A stretch of 64,000 nucleotides of DNA from Caballeronia insecticola (GTDB lineage Bacteria > Pseudomonadota > Gammaproteobacteria > Burkholderiales > Burkholderiaceae). Shown here piece after piece: positions 9,027 to 19,166 of the stretch (position 1 is its first letter; the number at the start of each line of letters is the position of its first letter). Position numbers and translations under genes: made by a program. The stretch spans positions 2,480,001-2,544,000 of the forward strand of contig NC_021287.1 of assembly GCF_000402035.1 (NCBI RefSeq). The letters are read 5' to 3'. The notes beneath the pieces were generated by a model. That model was not told the DNA's origin. It was given only the letters and a program-made list of their open reading frames with translations, and searched no databases.

Positions 9027-9316
9027 TCAATTTTTCCAAAAGCGGCGCACGCCGCGATGCTCGGGTGAGCGCCTAAGCAGGCGAAACGGGGGTGAACGAC
9101 GGACACGGCCGACGGCTTCGCATAGGGCCAGAGTCGAGGCCGGAGTCGGCATTGACTTCGGCCGGCGAAAGAAGATTTTGCCGCCTTCGCGGCTGTCTGG
9201 CAAAGCGTGTTGAGCCCGGACGGGAAATCATGCCCTGAATTGGGGTTCGTGCCGGTGCGCCGAGTCCGTTAACTGTTTATAATCAAAGCAATTTTAAAGG
9301 ATTCGAAGGTGGTTGT
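9027..9316. other. Divergent intergenic region, proS/rppH
   Basis: 290 bp without a supported gene. A TATAAT-like -10 for rppH lies at 9278-9283, 39 bp before its ATG, but I see no good -35 at the right distance. Nothing else stands out. Confidence 0.4.
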
Positions 9317-9970
9317 ATGCTGGATCGTGAAGGCTTTCGCCCGAACGTCGGCATCATCCTCTTGAACGCGCGCAACGAAGTGTTTTGGGGTAAGCGACTG
9401 CGTGAACATTCCTGGCAGTTTCCGCAAGGGGGCATCAAATATGGTGAGACCCCTGTGCAAGCGATGTATCGGGAGTTACACGAAGAAACCGGCCTGCTTC
9501 CGGAACACGTAAAAGTTTTGGGTCGCACGCGCGACTGGCTGCGTTATGAGGTGCCGGACAAGTTCATCAAGCGTGAGGTGCGTGGACATTATCGCGGTCA
9601 GAAACAGATCTGGTTTCTGCTGCGTATGGTGGGGCGCGATTGTGACATCTGCCTGCGCGCGACGGACCATCCGGAATTCGATGCCTGGCGCTGGAACGAG
9701 TATTGGGTACCGCTCGATGCGGTCATCGAGTTCAAGCGCGACGTTTATCAACTGGCTCTCAACGAGCTATCCCGGTTCGTGCGGCGAACCAACTCCCGCG
9801 GCGAACGCGGCGAGCGAGCCGCGCATCATGGGCCACGCTATCCACGCGTGATCCAGACGCTGACGATCGAAGCGCCTTCTGTCACTGCCTCCGGCACGGC
9901 AGTTCAGGCAGAATGCACGGTCAGCGAAGAAGTGCAGGTGATCGTGCATCATCGTTCACCGTGTGACTGA
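9317..9970 (+). CDS. rppH: RNA pyrophosphohydrolase RppH
   Basis: Nudix hydrolase that removes pyrophosphate from the 5' triphosphate end of mRNA and so starts RNase E-dependent decay. The N terminus [17 protein letters not shown] is the RppH signature; the Nudix box runs from G38 (GGIKYGETP...RELHEETGL, about 38-60). At 217 residues it is longer than E. coli RppH (176), with a poorly conserved C-terminal extension after residue ~160, as is common in Burkholderiaceae. ATG 9317 follows GAAGGTGG. Confidence 0.93.
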   Translation: MLDREGFRPNVGIILLNARNEVFWGKRLREHSWQFPQGGIKYGETPVQAMYRELHEETGLLPEHVKVLGRTRDWLRYEVPDKFIKREVRGHYRGQKQIWFLLRMVGRDCDICLRATDHPEFDAWRWNEYWVPLDAVIEFKRDVYQLALNELSRFVRRTNSRGERGERAAHHGPRYPRVIQTLTIEAPSVTASGTAVQAECTVSEEVQVIVHHRSPCD

Positions 9971-10018
9971 CCTGGTCCGTCCCGCGCACTTCTTTGGCAC
10001 TCAGCACGATATGGAACA

Positions 10019-10047
10019 ATGGCACGGCGAAACACTCGCCGTGCCAT
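10019..10047 (+). terminator. Hairpin after rppH
   Basis: ATGGCACGGCG and CGCCGTGCCAT form a perfect 11-bp stem around AAACACT, 49 nt after the rppH stop. Only TTTCG follows directly; a longer T-run is at 10063-10068. Probably an imperfect terminator for rppH. Confidence 0.6.
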
Positions 10048-10126
10048 TTCGTATCGTTCGTCTTTTTTGTCTTTGTCGCCGGGCGGGCACCCGAAGCCCC
10101 GCGCGCAAGTTTCCTGGAAGACCCAA

Positions 10127-10696
10127 TTGAAAGTGAATGCCTCACTCGCGCTAATCGCGGTATCTGCGGCGGCACTGGCCGCGCTCGCCGGCTGCTCCAG
10201 TTCCAAAGCGCCGTCGAATCAGGATGACGGCGTCTTCACCTATCTGCTCGACCGCAAGACGACGTGGACCGAAGACAAGATCGAAACGCTGCCGCCGCTG
10301 CCGCAGGCGTCGAACCTGCTGCCCTTCAACGTCTCGCAGAACACGCCGCTCAATTTTGCCGTCGATAAAACGTCGCTCACCGTCGGCAACGACGGCGTCG
10401 TTCGTTATGTGGTCGTCGTGACGAGCCCGGCGGGCGCGCGCAACGTCAACTACGAAGGCATTCGTTGCGACACCTACGAATGGCGCCGCTACGCCAGCAT
10501 CAACGACGAGCAGAACGGCTGGGATCAGGGCGCCGCGTTCGATTTCAAGCGGATCGAAAACGGCGAGCTGAACGCGTATCAGGCGGCGCTCTATCAGGAT
10601 TATTTCTGCACGAGCAAGCTGCCCGTGGGCACCGCCAAGACGATCGTGAACAACATCCAGTACAAGCGCACGCAAACTTTGATCAACACGCACTAA
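10127..10696 (+). CDS. CNP1-like family lipoprotein
   Basis: Secreted 189-residue protein with a lipoprotein signal peptide: a Lys near the N terminus, a hydrophobic run SLALIAVSAAALAAL and the lipobox LAGC, so C23 should be lipidated. The mature part (DDGVFTYLLDRKTTWTEDKIETLP; YVVVVTSPAGARNVNYEGIRC; QDYFC) matches the CNP1-like family, named for a neisserial protein and of unknown function. The start is assigned to TTG 10127, preceded by GGAAG at good spacing; the frame is open upstream to an ATG at 10019, but that stretch lies in the rppH hairpin and would bury the signal peptide. GTG 10133 is an alternative. Confidence 0.75.
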   Translation: MKVNASLALIAVSAAALAALAGCSSSKAPSNQDDGVFTYLLDRKTTWTEDKIETLPPLPQASNLLPFNVSQNTPLNFAVDKTSLTVGNDGVVRYVVVVTSPAGARNVNYEGIRCDTYEWRRYASINDEQNGWDQGAAFDFKRIENGELNAYQAALYQDYFCTSKLPVGTAKTIVNNIQYKRTQTLINTH

Positions 10697-10715
10697 TGCG
10701 GCGTTGGCGTTTGCC

Positions 10716-10762
10716 GTAAAAAAAGCCCGTCGACCTTGCGGCTCGGCGGGCTTGTTTTTTTA
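10716..10762. terminator. Bidirectional terminator between the CNP1-like gene and proB
   Basis: AAGCCCGTCG and CGGCGGGCTT-type arms around CACCTTGCGG-like loop sequence, with an A7 tract on the left and a T7 tract on the right. It serves both convergent genes. Confidence 0.8.
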
Positions 10763-10770
10763 TTCCGCGC

Positions 10771-11889
10771 TCAGACGAGCACGAGATTGTCGCGATGAAT
10801 CAGCTCCGGCTCCAGCATGTAGCCGAGCACGCTTTCGATCTCGCCGCTCGGACGCCGATGAATCAGCCGCGCCTCGGAACTGCTGTAGTTCGTGATGCCG
10901 CGCGCGACTTCCTGCCCCTGATCGTTGACGCAGGCGATGACCTCGCCGCGGCCGAACGCACCCTTCACATCGATTACGCCGATCGGCAGCAGACTCTTGC
11001 CGTCGGCGGTGAGCTTGTTCACCGCGCCGTTGTCGATGACCACATGCCCGCGCACCTGCAGATGATCCGCCATCCATTGCTTGCGCGCCGCGATTCTCGC
11101 CGTGCGCGCGATGAGTTGCGTGCCGATCATTTCGCCCGACGCGAGACGCGTCAGCACGTCGGCCTCGCGGCCGCTCGCGATCACCGTGTTCGCGCCGCTG
11201 TGCGCCGCGCGCTTCGCCGCGAGAATCTTGGTCAGCATGCCGCCGCGGCCAAGACTCGAACCCGCGCCGCCCGCCATTTGTTCGAGTTCGGGCGTGCCGG
11301 CGTCGGCCTGCTCGACGAGTGTTGCGGCCGGGTCCTTGCGCGGATCGGCGGTGAACAGCCCGCGCTGATCGGTCAGGATGACGAGCGCATCGCCTTCGAT
11401 CAGATTTGCCACGAGCGCGCCGAGCGTGTCGTTGTCGCCGAACTTGATTTCGTCGGTAATGACCGTGTCGTTCTCGTTGATGATCGGCACCGCGCCCAGA
11501 CGCAGCAACGTGAGCAGCGTGGAGCGCGCGTTGAGATAGCGCTCGCGATCGGCGAGATCGGCGTGCGTCAGCAGAATCTGCGCGGTGCGGATGCCGTGCG
11601 CGCCGAAGCTGCTTTCATAGACCTGCGCGAGGCCCATCTGGCCGACCGCCGCCGCGGCCTGCAATTCGTCGATCTCTTTTGGACGCTTGGTCCAGCCGAG
11701 CCGGTGAATGCCTTCCGCGATCGCGCCCGAACTCACGAGCACGACTTCCTTGCCTTGCTCGCGCAGCGCCGCAATCTGCGACGCCCAGCGACCGATGGCT
11801 GCATGATCGAGCCCGCGCCCGTCGTTGGTGACGAGACTGGACCCCACTTTCACTACGATTCGCTTCGCAGCGGCGATGACCGAACGCAT
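10771..11889 (-). CDS. proB: Glutamate 5-kinase
   Basis: First step of proline synthesis: ATP-dependent phosphorylation of glutamate to glutamyl 5-phosphate. The 372 residues comprise an amino-acid-kinase domain (about 1-260; [15 protein letters not shown] at the N terminus, [24 protein letters not shown] in the active site, [11 protein letters not shown]) and a C-terminal PUA domain (about 280-365). It is the last gene of the obgE-proB pair, 49 bp downstream of obgE, an arrangement common in beta- and gammaproteobacteria. Confidence 0.96.
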   Translation of the reverse strand: MRSVIAAAKRIVVKVGSSLVTNDGRGLDHAAIGRWASQIAALREQGKEVVLVSSGAIAEGIHRLGWTKRPKEIDELQAAAAVGQMGLAQVYESSFGAHGIRTAQILLTHADLADRERYLNARSTLLTLLRLGAVPIINENDTVITDEIKFGDNDTLGALVANLIEGDALVILTDQRGLFTADPRKDPAATLVEQADAGTPELEQMAGGAGSSLGRGGMLTKILAAKRAAHSGANTVIASGREADVLTRLASGEMIGTQLIARTARIAARKQWMADHLQVRGHVVIDNGAVNKLTADGKSLLPIGVIDVKGAFGRGEVIACVNDQGQEVARGITNYSSSEARLIHRRPSGEIESVLGYMLEPELIHRDNLVLV

Positions 11890-11938
11890 CGTGCGCTTTC
11901 TCCTCGGGTGTCGCGGCCCGTTTCAGCGGGTCGCTTCG

Positions 11939-13054
<1,116 letters not shown>

Positions 13055-13070
13055 TTACAGCTATTTTGCC

Positions 13071-13092
13071 GTGACCCGACGATACGGGTCAC
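13071..13092. other. 8-bp inverted repeat upstream of obgE
   Basis: GTGACCCG and CGGGTCAC flank 6 nt, 38 bp before the obgE start and beyond the rpmA terminator. It could be an operator or a leader hairpin; no T-run follows. Confidence 0.4.
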
Positions 13093-13148
13093 CGATATTC
13101 CTGGATTCTCCGCCGATGCGCCGCTTCTGCAATTGTGGCGCACCAACG

Positions 13149-13180
13149 AAAAAGGCCCCGCGAACTTCGCGGGGCCTTTC
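13149..13180 (-). terminator. Terminator of rplU-rpmA
   Basis: GGCCCCGCGAA and TTCGCGGGGCC form a very stable stem with a T-run on the minus strand, 28 bp after the rpmA stop. Confidence 0.88.
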
Positions 13181-13207
13181 TTCGGTCCTGAAGCCCGTGC
13201 AGTGAAC

Positions 13208-13471
13208 TTACGCTGCTGCCGGGACGACGACGACCATGTGCTTCTTGGCAGCGCCCTTGGTCACGAACTTGACGTGACCGTCAGCGAGTGCGAACAGCGT
13301 GTGATCCTTGCCGATGCCGACATTTTCACCCGGGTGCATACGCGTGCCGCGCTGGCGAACGATGATGCCGCCTGCGTTGATTGCCTGGCCGCCATAAACC
13401 TTCACGCCGAGGCGTTTCGATTCTGAGTCGCGGCCATTGCGGGAAGACCCGCCTGCTTTTTTGTGTGCCAT
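13208..13471 (-). CDS. rpmA: 50S ribosomal protein L27
   Basis: 87-residue ribosomal protein placed near the peptidyl transferase centre. The N terminus [24 protein letters not shown] is unmistakable and lacks the cleavable N-terminal extension seen in Firmicutes. It follows rplU by 35 bp in the usual rplU-rpmA pair. Confidence 0.97.
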   Translation of the reverse strand: MAHKKAGGSSRNGRDSESKRLGVKVYGGQAINAGGIIVRQRGTRMHPGENVGIGKDHTLFALADGHVKFVTKGAAKKHMVVVVPAAA

Positions 13472-13506
13472 GTGTTTAGCTCCTTAACCGATTGCTGTGC
13501 TGAACG

Positions 13507-13818
13507 TTAGGCGTTGATCGCGTCGATGCGCAGTTCGGTGTAGTTCTGGCGATGGCCAGCGTGCTTTTGGTAGTGCTTCCGGCGACGCATCTTGAAGATG
13601 GTCACTTTGGCATGACGACCTTGGGAAACCACGGTAGCCTTGACGGAAGCCCCACTGACCAGCGGCGTACCGAACTTAATCGATTCGCCTTCGCCTACTG
13701 CGAGAACCTGGTCGAGCGTGATTTCAGCGTCAATGTCTGCCGGTATCTGTTCTACTTTCAATTTTTCGCCAACGGCAACCTTATACTGCTTGCCGCCGGT
13801 TTTTATGACCGCGTACAT
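13507..13818 (-). CDS. rplU: 50S ribosomal protein L21
   Basis: 103-residue 23S-binding ribosomal protein; [14 protein letters not shown] is the standard N terminus, which decides ATG 13818 over the in-frame ATG four codons upstream. The C-terminal [17 protein letters not shown] is the conserved basic motif. First gene of the rplU-rpmA unit. Confidence 0.97.
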   Translation of the reverse strand: MYAVIKTGGKQYKVAVGEKLKVEQIPADIDAEITLDQVLAVGEGESIKFGTPLVSGASVKATVVSQGRHAKVTIFKMRRRKHYQKHAGHRQNYTELRIDAINA

Positions 13819-13872
13819 TGAGAACCTCACTCAGAATTCATTTTTCCACGCACCACGCGGGGAAAACACGCG

Positions 13873-13901
13873 ATTATACATAGGGTTACGCGCGACGTCA
13901 A
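13873..13901 (-). promoter_or_regulatory. rplU-rpmA promoter
   Basis: On the minus strand TTGACG (13896-13901) and TATAAT (13873-13878) are 17 bp apart, a near-consensus sigma70 promoter 55 bp upstream of the rplU ATG. Confidence 0.8.
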
Positions 13902-13988
13902 AGTGCCGCGGCGTTTGCCGCGCGCGGGGGCGGACGGCGGCGTGATCGCCTCGCGAAATTCGCCGACGGGAGCCCAATTCCACACCCG

Positions 13989-14029
13989 ATCGGCACCGAA
14001 TCGACACGCTATCGGCACCGAATCGACAC
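13989..14029. repeat. Two 19-bp direct repeats upstream of ispB
   Basis: ATCGGCACCGAATCGACAC occurs at 13989-14007 and again at 14011-14029, a 22-bp period (about two helical turns). It lies between the rplU promoter and a TATAAT at 14061-14066 preceding ispB. It may be a pair of operator sites or a recent duplication. Confidence 0.6.
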
Positions 14030-14091
14030 CCGGAGCACCCGGCGTATGTCGGATTCGCCTTATAATCCGCCGGTTACTCTACTTGCCGATC

Positions 14092-15084
14092 ATGTCGTCC
14101 ACCGCCACTTCCCCTCCCAACGCCGCCGCACTGCTCGCCCCGATTGCCGAGGACATGCAGCAGGTCAATCGCGTCATCCGGCAGCGCCTGGCATCAGAAG
14201 TGATGCTCATCAACCAGATTTCCGAGTACATCATCGGCGCGGGCGGCAAGCGGCTGCGTCCGGCGTTGCTGCTCCTGGTTTCGGGCGCGCTGGGCGACAC
14301 GACCGGCCATCGGCATGAACTGGCGGCTGTCGTCGAGTTCATCCACACGGCGACGCTTCTGCACGACGACGTCGTGGACGAATCCGACCTGCGCCGCGGC
14401 CGCAAGACGGCGAATGCGCTGTTCGGCAACGCGGCGAGCGTGCTGGTCGGCGATTTCCTGTACTCGCGCTCGTTCGAAATGATGGTGAGCGTCGGCAAGA
14501 TGCGCGTGATGGAGATTCTGTCGGTCGCGACCAACATCATCTCCGAAGGCGAAGTGCTGCAGTTGCTCAACATGCACGACCCGGATGTCGACGAAGCGCG
14601 CTACATGCAGGTGATCCGCTACAAGACGGCGAAGCTGTTCGAAGCGGCCGCGCAGTTGGGCGCGGTGCTCTCCGGAGCGGACGCGCGCACCGAGGCGGCG
14701 GCGGCCGAGTTCGGCCGGCGCATCGGCACGGCGTTCCAGATCATGGACGACTGGCTCGACTACACCGGCACGCCCGAATCGATGGGCAAGAACGCCGGCG
14801 ACGACCTGCGCGAAGGCAAGCCCACGCTGCCGCTGATCTATCTGATGGAACACGGTACGCCGGAGCAGGCGGCGCTCGCACGCGAGGCGATCGAGCAAGG
14901 CGGCACCGACCGCTTCGACACGATCTTCCACGCAATCACCACCTCCGGCGCGCTCGATCACACGCTGGAATGCGCGCGCAAGGAAGCTCAGGCCGCGGCG
15001 AATGCGATTTCTTCGTTTCCCGATTCCATTTTCAAAGAAAGCCTGCTAGAATTATGTTCTTACTCGACGTCGAGACAGTCTTAA
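14092..15084 (+). CDS. ispB: Octaprenyl diphosphate synthase (long-chain trans-prenyl synthase)
   Basis: Makes the polyprenyl side chain of ubiquinone by adding isopentenyl diphosphate units to an allylic primer. The 330 residues have both aspartate-rich motifs: LLHDDVVDESD (D92-D93) and QIMDDWLDY (D219-D220, D223), with GGKRLRPALL before the first. ATG 14092 was chosen because MSSTATSPPNAAALLAPI matches the usual start; the open frame upstream runs through the promoter and repeats. coq7, a later ubiquinone gene, lies 33 kb away. Confidence 0.93.
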   Translation: MSSTATSPPNAAALLAPIAEDMQQVNRVIRQRLASEVMLINQISEYIIGAGGKRLRPALLLLVSGALGDTTGHRHELAAVVEFIHTATLLHDDVVDESDLRRGRKTANALFGNAASVLVGDFLYSRSFEMMVSVGKMRVMEILSVATNIISEGEVLQLLNMHDPDVDEARYMQVIRYKTAKLFEAAAQLGAVLSGADARTEAAAAEFGRRIGTAFQIMDDWLDYTGTPESMGKNAGDDLREGKPTLPLIYLMEHGTPEQAALAREAIEQGGTDRFDTIFHAITTSGALDHTLECARKEAQAAANAISSFPDSIFKESLLELCSYSTSRQS

Positions 15085-15138
15085 ACGAGACTGAAGCGGC
15101 GTAAGAGTCCAGATGTAACCAAGTCATTGGTACAAATT

Positions 15139-15215
15139 CGGGGTGTAGCTTAGCCTGGTAGAGCGCTACGTTCGGGACGTAGAGGCCGGAGGTTCGAATC
15201 CTCTCACCCCGACCA
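15139..15215 (+). tRNA. tRNA-Pro (anticodon CGG)
   Basis: 77 nt with acceptor CGGGGTG/CACCCCG, D arm, anticodon stem CTACG/CGTAG with loop TTCGGGA (anticodon CGG, reads CCG), T arm GGAGGTTCGAATCCTC and an encoded CCA end. It stands alone between ispB and the CorC-like gene. Confidence 0.97.
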
Positions 15216-15225
15216 GAATTATCGA

Positions 15226-15260
15226 AACCCGCATGGTCCGCCATGCGGGTTTTTTGTTTT
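15226..15260 (+). terminator. Terminator of tRNA-Pro
   Basis: AACCCGCATGG pairs with CCATGCGGGTT around TCCG and runs into TTTTTTGTTTT. Confidence 0.9.
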
Positions 15261-15357
15261 CCGCAGTTCTGCGGCTGCGCGTTGGCCGTCCGGCCTACGG
15301 CCAGTTGCAAACCCGTCTGCTATATTCCCTCCCATCTCCGCCCCTACCAATCATCGC

Positions 15358-16647
15358 GTGGACAACCTTCCCTTATGGGCGCAAATTTGCGCCATTTTTC
15401 TGCTTCTGATTCTCTCCGGTTTCTTTTCCATCTCCGAAACGTCGATGATGGCGCTCAACCGCCATCGTCTGAAATTTCTGGCGAGTCAGGGATCGCTGCG
15501 CGCCCGCACAACGCAGCGCCTGCTCGGCAAAACCGATCAATTGCTCTCCGTCATCCTGATCGGCAACAACCTGATCAACACGATCATCCCGGTCCTCACC
15601 ACGTCGATCGCGCTGCGCACCTTCGGTCACAACAACCTCGTCCTCTCCATCACAACGGGCGTTATCGCGTTTCTGATCATCGTGTTCGCGGAAATTGCGC
15701 CGAAAATCGTCGGCGCGACTTATCCGGAGAAGGTGGCGCTGCCCGCGAGCCTCGTGCTTGCGCCGCTCATGCGCATCGGCCGGCCGCTGATCTGGTTCGT
15801 GAATCTCTTCGCCAACGCAATTCTCGCGGCGTTGCACATCAATACAAAGAACAAGCGCGATCAGCGCATTTCGCCGGAAGAACTGCGCACTATCGTGCTC
15901 GAAACCGGCAGCTTCATGCCGACCAAGCACCGCAGCATCCTGCTCAATCTGTTCGATCTCGAAAACATCACCGTCGATGACGTGATGATCCCGCGCCGCC
16001 GAATCGAAGCGCTCGATTTCGACGCGCCGTTCGAGCAGATCCTGCATCAGCTCGAGACTTGCTATCACAACAAGCTCGTCGTGTATCAGGGCGATATCGA
16101 CCGCGTGCTCGGCATCCTGCACGTGCGCAAGACGCTCTCTGCGCTGCATAACCAGGAACTCGAGCGCGACACGCTGCGCGAACTGCTCGCCGAGCCTTAT
16201 TTCGTGCCGGCCGGCACGCCGGTCTTCCAGCAACTGCAGTATTTTCAGGAGAGCGGGCATCGCATTGCGATCGTGGTCGACGAGTACGGCGAATTGCAGG
16301 GGCTCATGACGCCCGAGGACATCATCGAGGAACTGATCGGCGAATTCACGACGACGATCCCGCGCGGCGCCGGTTCGCGCGGTGGCTGGGACGACAACGG
16401 TGAATGCATCGTGGCGGGCAGCATGCCGCTGCGCGAACTGAACCGCTGGCTGCATCTGACGCTGCCCACCGACGGCCCGAAGACGCTCAACGGCCTGATT
16501 CTAGAAACGCTCGAAGACATTCCGGACGGCGACGTGTCGGTGCGCATCGCCGACGTGACCTTCGAAGTCATGCGCAGCGACGATCAGGCGATCCGCACCG
16601 TGAAGATTTTCCGCCCGTCCGCGCCGGCGAAACGCGCGCTGCGTTAG
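15358..16647 (+). CDS. CorC/HlyC-type CNNM-CBS membrane protein
   Basis: A 429-residue protein with an N-terminal DUF21/CNNM transmembrane domain (about 5-190, including FFSISETSMMALNRHRL), a CBS-domain pair (about 210-335, VDDVMIPRRRIEALD and IAIVVDEYGELQGLMTPEDIIEELIGE) and a C-terminal CorC_HlyC domain (about 350-425). Relatives are linked to magnesium/cobalt handling; the hemolysin name is historical. Start is GTG 15358 (VDNLPLWAQ, read as Met), the only start preceding the first helix. It is divergent from nothing and probably transcribed from its own promoter after the tRNA terminator. Confidence 0.88.
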   Translation: MDNLPLWAQICAIFLLLILSGFFSISETSMMALNRHRLKFLASQGSLRARTTQRLLGKTDQLLSVILIGNNLINTIIPVLTTSIALRTFGHNNLVLSITTGVIAFLIIVFAEIAPKIVGATYPEKVALPASLVLAPLMRIGRPLIWFVNLFANAILAALHINTKNKRDQRISPEELRTIVLETGSFMPTKHRSILLNLFDLENITVDDVMIPRRRIEALDFDAPFEQILHQLETCYHNKLVVYQGDIDRVLGILHVRKTLSALHNQELERDTLRELLAEPYFVPAGTPVFQQLQYFQESGHRIAIVVDEYGELQGLMTPEDIIEELIGEFTTTIPRGAGSRGGWDDNGECIVAGSMPLRELNRWLHLTLPTDGPKTLNGLILETLEDIPDGDVSVRIADVTFEVMRSDDQAIRTVKIFRPSAPAKRALR

Positions 16648-16721
16648 CCATTCGGCCGACTGGGCGTCGCCGGCGGTCGGCGGGATGATCGGATCTTCCC
16701 GACTCCCGCAGCCCGACGCCC

Positions 16722-17912
16722 ATGATTTCTCCCTCCCGCGACGCCTTCGACTCTTTCACGCGCGACCCTTCGTCCGATCACGAAGCGCCCGCCGTCTCGC
16801 TCCTCACCGACATCCTGCGCGAAGCCGCCGAGCGCGGCGCGTCGGATATTCACGTCGAACCCGCCGAGCACGACTGGCGCATCCGCATGCGCGTCGATGG
16901 CGTGCTGCATGCGTCGAGGCGTCCGCCGCCGCATTTGCGCGATGCCTTCGTCACGCGCATCAAGGTGCTGGCGCGCATGGACATTGCCGAGCGGCGGGTA
17001 CCGCAGGACGGCAGGCTGCGTCTTAAGCTGCCGGGCGGACGAGCGGGCGACTATCGCGTCAACTCGCTGCCGACGCTGTTCGGCGAGAAGCTCGTCCTGC
17101 GACGGCTCGACACGCTCCCGCCCGATCTGTCGCTTGCCGCGCTCGGCCTCGACGACGCTCAGGGCCGCGTCGTCGAATCGGCGATACGCGCGCCGCATGG
17201 TCTCGTTCTCGTGACGGGACCGACCGGAAGCGGCAAAACGCTGTCGCTCTACTGCTTCTTGCAGATGTTGAATGCCGAAGCGCGCAACGTGTGCTCGGTG
17301 GAAGACCCCGTCGAGATCCAGCTCGCGGGCATCAATCAGGTGAGCGTGCGCGAGAAAGCCGGCCTGACTTTCGCGGTGGCGCTGCGCGCGTTCATGCGCC
17401 AGGATCCGGACATCATCATGGTCGGAGAAATTCGCGATGCCGAAACCGCGGACGTCGCCGTGAAGGCCGCGCAAACCGGCCATCTCGTGCTCTCGACGCT
17501 CCACACGAACGACGCCCCCGCCGCGATTGCGCGACTCATCGATATTGGCGTGGCGCCGTATAACCTCGCGTCGGCGTTGCGTCTCGTCACGGCACAGCGG
17601 CTTGTGCGCAAGCTGTGCGAGCACTGCCGCGCGCCATCGGCGCTGCCGTTCGGCGACGGCTTTCATCCGTTCGAGCCGCGCGGCTGTCCGGCGTGTCATG
17701 GCATTGGCTATCGGGGGCGCGTCGGCGTGCATCAACTGATGCCGGTGTCGGACGAGTTGCGCGAACTGATCGTCACACGCGCCGCCACACATGCCATTGC
17801 GCGCGCGGCGCAGGCGCAAGGCATGCCCGCGCTGCGCGATGCGGCCTTGGAGCGCGTGCGGGCGGGCGTGACGAGCGTCGCGGAAGCGGCCGAAGCCACG
17901 GAGAGCGAATGA
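16722..17912 (+). CDS. PilB/GspE-family secretion-pilus ATPase without the N-terminal MshEN domain
   Basis: Hexameric cytoplasmic ATPase driving pilin or pseudopilin assembly. The 396 residues show an N2E-type domain (ASDIHVEP at 40-47), Walker A GPTGSGKT (166-173), Asp box SVEDPVE (192-198), Walker B IIMVGEIRDAE (231-241), His box TGHLVLSTLHTN (252-263) and the tetracysteine zinc motif C299xxC302...C322xxC325. The whole N1E/MshEN region of full-length PilB (about 570 residues) is missing. It overlaps the next gene by 4 bp (ATGA). Because pilC and pilD follow, I read it as the type IV pilus extension ATPase; a T2SS GspE role is less likely. Confidence 0.87.
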   Translation: MISPSRDAFDSFTRDPSSDHEAPAVSLLTDILREAAERGASDIHVEPAEHDWRIRMRVDGVLHASRRPPPHLRDAFVTRIKVLARMDIAERRVPQDGRLRLKLPGGRAGDYRVNSLPTLFGEKLVLRRLDTLPPDLSLAALGLDDAQGRVVESAIRAPHGLVLVTGPTGSGKTLSLYCFLQMLNAEARNVCSVEDPVEIQLAGINQVSVREKAGLTFAVALRAFMRQDPDIIMVGEIRDAETADVAVKAAQTGHLVLSTLHTNDAPAAIARLIDIGVAPYNLASALRLVTAQRLVRKLCEHCRAPSALPFGDGFHPFEPRGCPACHGIGYRGRVGVHQLMPVSDELRELIVTRAATHAIARAAQAQGMPALRDAALERVRAGVTSVAEAAEATESE

Positions 17913-19135
17913 TGCGCGCCGCCACGCCGGAGTCATCGACGTCATCAGACTCGCGCTTCGCCTGGCGCGGTATGAGCGCCGACGGCAAAGAAAAGCACGG
18001 CCGGATCATCGCCGCCGATGCCGCGTCGGTGCGCGCAACGCTGCGGCGCGAAGGCGTGATCGTCGTAAGTCTCGATGCGCTCGGCGCCGCGCCGCCGCCG
18101 AAAGCCACAGCCGCCGACATCACGCTTTTCACGCGCCAGCTCGCGAGCCTTCTGCGGGCGGGCCTGCCGCTCGCGGGCGCGCTCGAGCTGATTGCTGGCA
18201 GCACGGCGCGTGGCGGTCTGCCGCGCATCGTGCGCGCGCTCGCCCGCGATATCACGCGCGGCGCGACGTTTTCAGCGGCGCTCGCGCATCATCCGGCGGC
18301 GTTCGGCGCGCTCTATTGCCAGCTCGTTTCGGTCGGCGAAGTGGCGGGCGCGCTGCCGACGGTGCTCGCGCGTCTCGCAGACGATCGCGAGCGCGGCGCC
18401 GCCCAGCGTGCCAAGCTGCGCGCCGCGCTGGCCTATCCGGTCATGGTGCTGCTGCTGTCGCTCGCGATCACAGCGGGCTTGCTGATCGGCGTCGTGCCGA
18501 CCTTCAAGACGATCTTCGACGGCTTCGGTGCAGCGCTCCCCGCGCCCACGCGTTTCGTGCTCGCGTTGTCCGACGGCGTCGCGCGCTTCGGCGTGCCGTG
18601 CGCGGCGGCGTGCGCGTGCGCGGTCGTCGTCGCATGGAGATGGATGAAGCGTTCGCCCGACGCGCGCGCCAAAGCGGATCGCATCGCGCTGCGGCTGCCG
18701 CTCGCGGGGACGCTCTTGCGCTCGCTCGCGGTCGCGCGCTGGAGCCGCGCATTGGGCACGCTGTTGTCGGCCGGCACGCCGCTTTCGGACGCCTTCGACT
18801 CGCTCACGCACGCGACCGGCAACCGCGTTTTCGACGATGCGACCATCGAGATCGCGGCACGTCTGCGCAATGGCGAGCGTCTCGCCGCCGCGATGCGCGC
18901 GCTCGGCTGCTTTCCGCAAGACGTCGTGCAGCCGGTCGCGGTCGCCGAAGAATCCGGCTCGCTAGACGCGATGCTCCTCGATCTCGCCACGCTCGCCGAT
19001 CGTCAGGTGGACGAGCGCATCGGCGGATTCGCGAGTCTGTGCGAGCCGATCGTCATCGTGGTGCTGGGCGCGCTCGTCGGCGGGCTCGTCATCGCGATGT
19101 ATCTTCCCATCATTCAGCTCGGCAACGTGGTGTAG
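17909..19135 (+). CDS. pilC: Type IV pilus inner-membrane platform protein PilC
   Basis: Polytopic platform protein that the assembly ATPase works against. The 408 residues contain two T2SSF domains (about 75-195 and 275-400; DITLFTRQLASLLRAGLPLAGALELI and WSRALGTLLSAGTPLSDAFDSL) and three hydrophobic helices (AYPVMVLLLSLAITAGLLIGVV; CAAACACAVVVAW; PIVIVVLGALVGGLVIAMYLPI). The start ATG 17909 overlaps the ATPase stop; a second ATG follows at once at 17912. Confidence 0.92.
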   Translation: MMRAATPESSTSSDSRFAWRGMSADGKEKHGRIIAADAASVRATLRREGVIVVSLDALGAAPPPKATAADITLFTRQLASLLRAGLPLAGALELIAGSTARGGLPRIVRALARDITRGATFSAALAHHPAAFGALYCQLVSVGEVAGALPTVLARLADDRERGAAQRAKLRAALAYPVMVLLLSLAITAGLLIGVVPTFKTIFDGFGAALPAPTRFVLALSDGVARFGVPCAAACACAVVVAWRWMKRSPDARAKADRIALRLPLAGTLLRSLAVARWSRALGTLLSAGTPLSDAFDSLTHATGNRVFDDATIEIAARLRNGERLAAAMRALGCFPQDVVQPVAVAEESGSLDAMLLDLATLADRQVDERIGGFASLCEPIVIVVLGALVGGLVIAMYLPIIQLGNVV

Positions 19136-19166
19136 CATCGCGGGCCAAAGCCACCGTCAGACCATC

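Noticed and set aside
10019..10126. Earlier ATG start for the CNP1-like lipoprotein
   Set aside because: It lies in the rppH hairpin and would place 36 charged residues before the signal peptide.
13903..14091. N-terminal extension of ispB
   Set aside because: It would run through the -10 box and direct repeats, and the conserved protein begins at ATG 14092.
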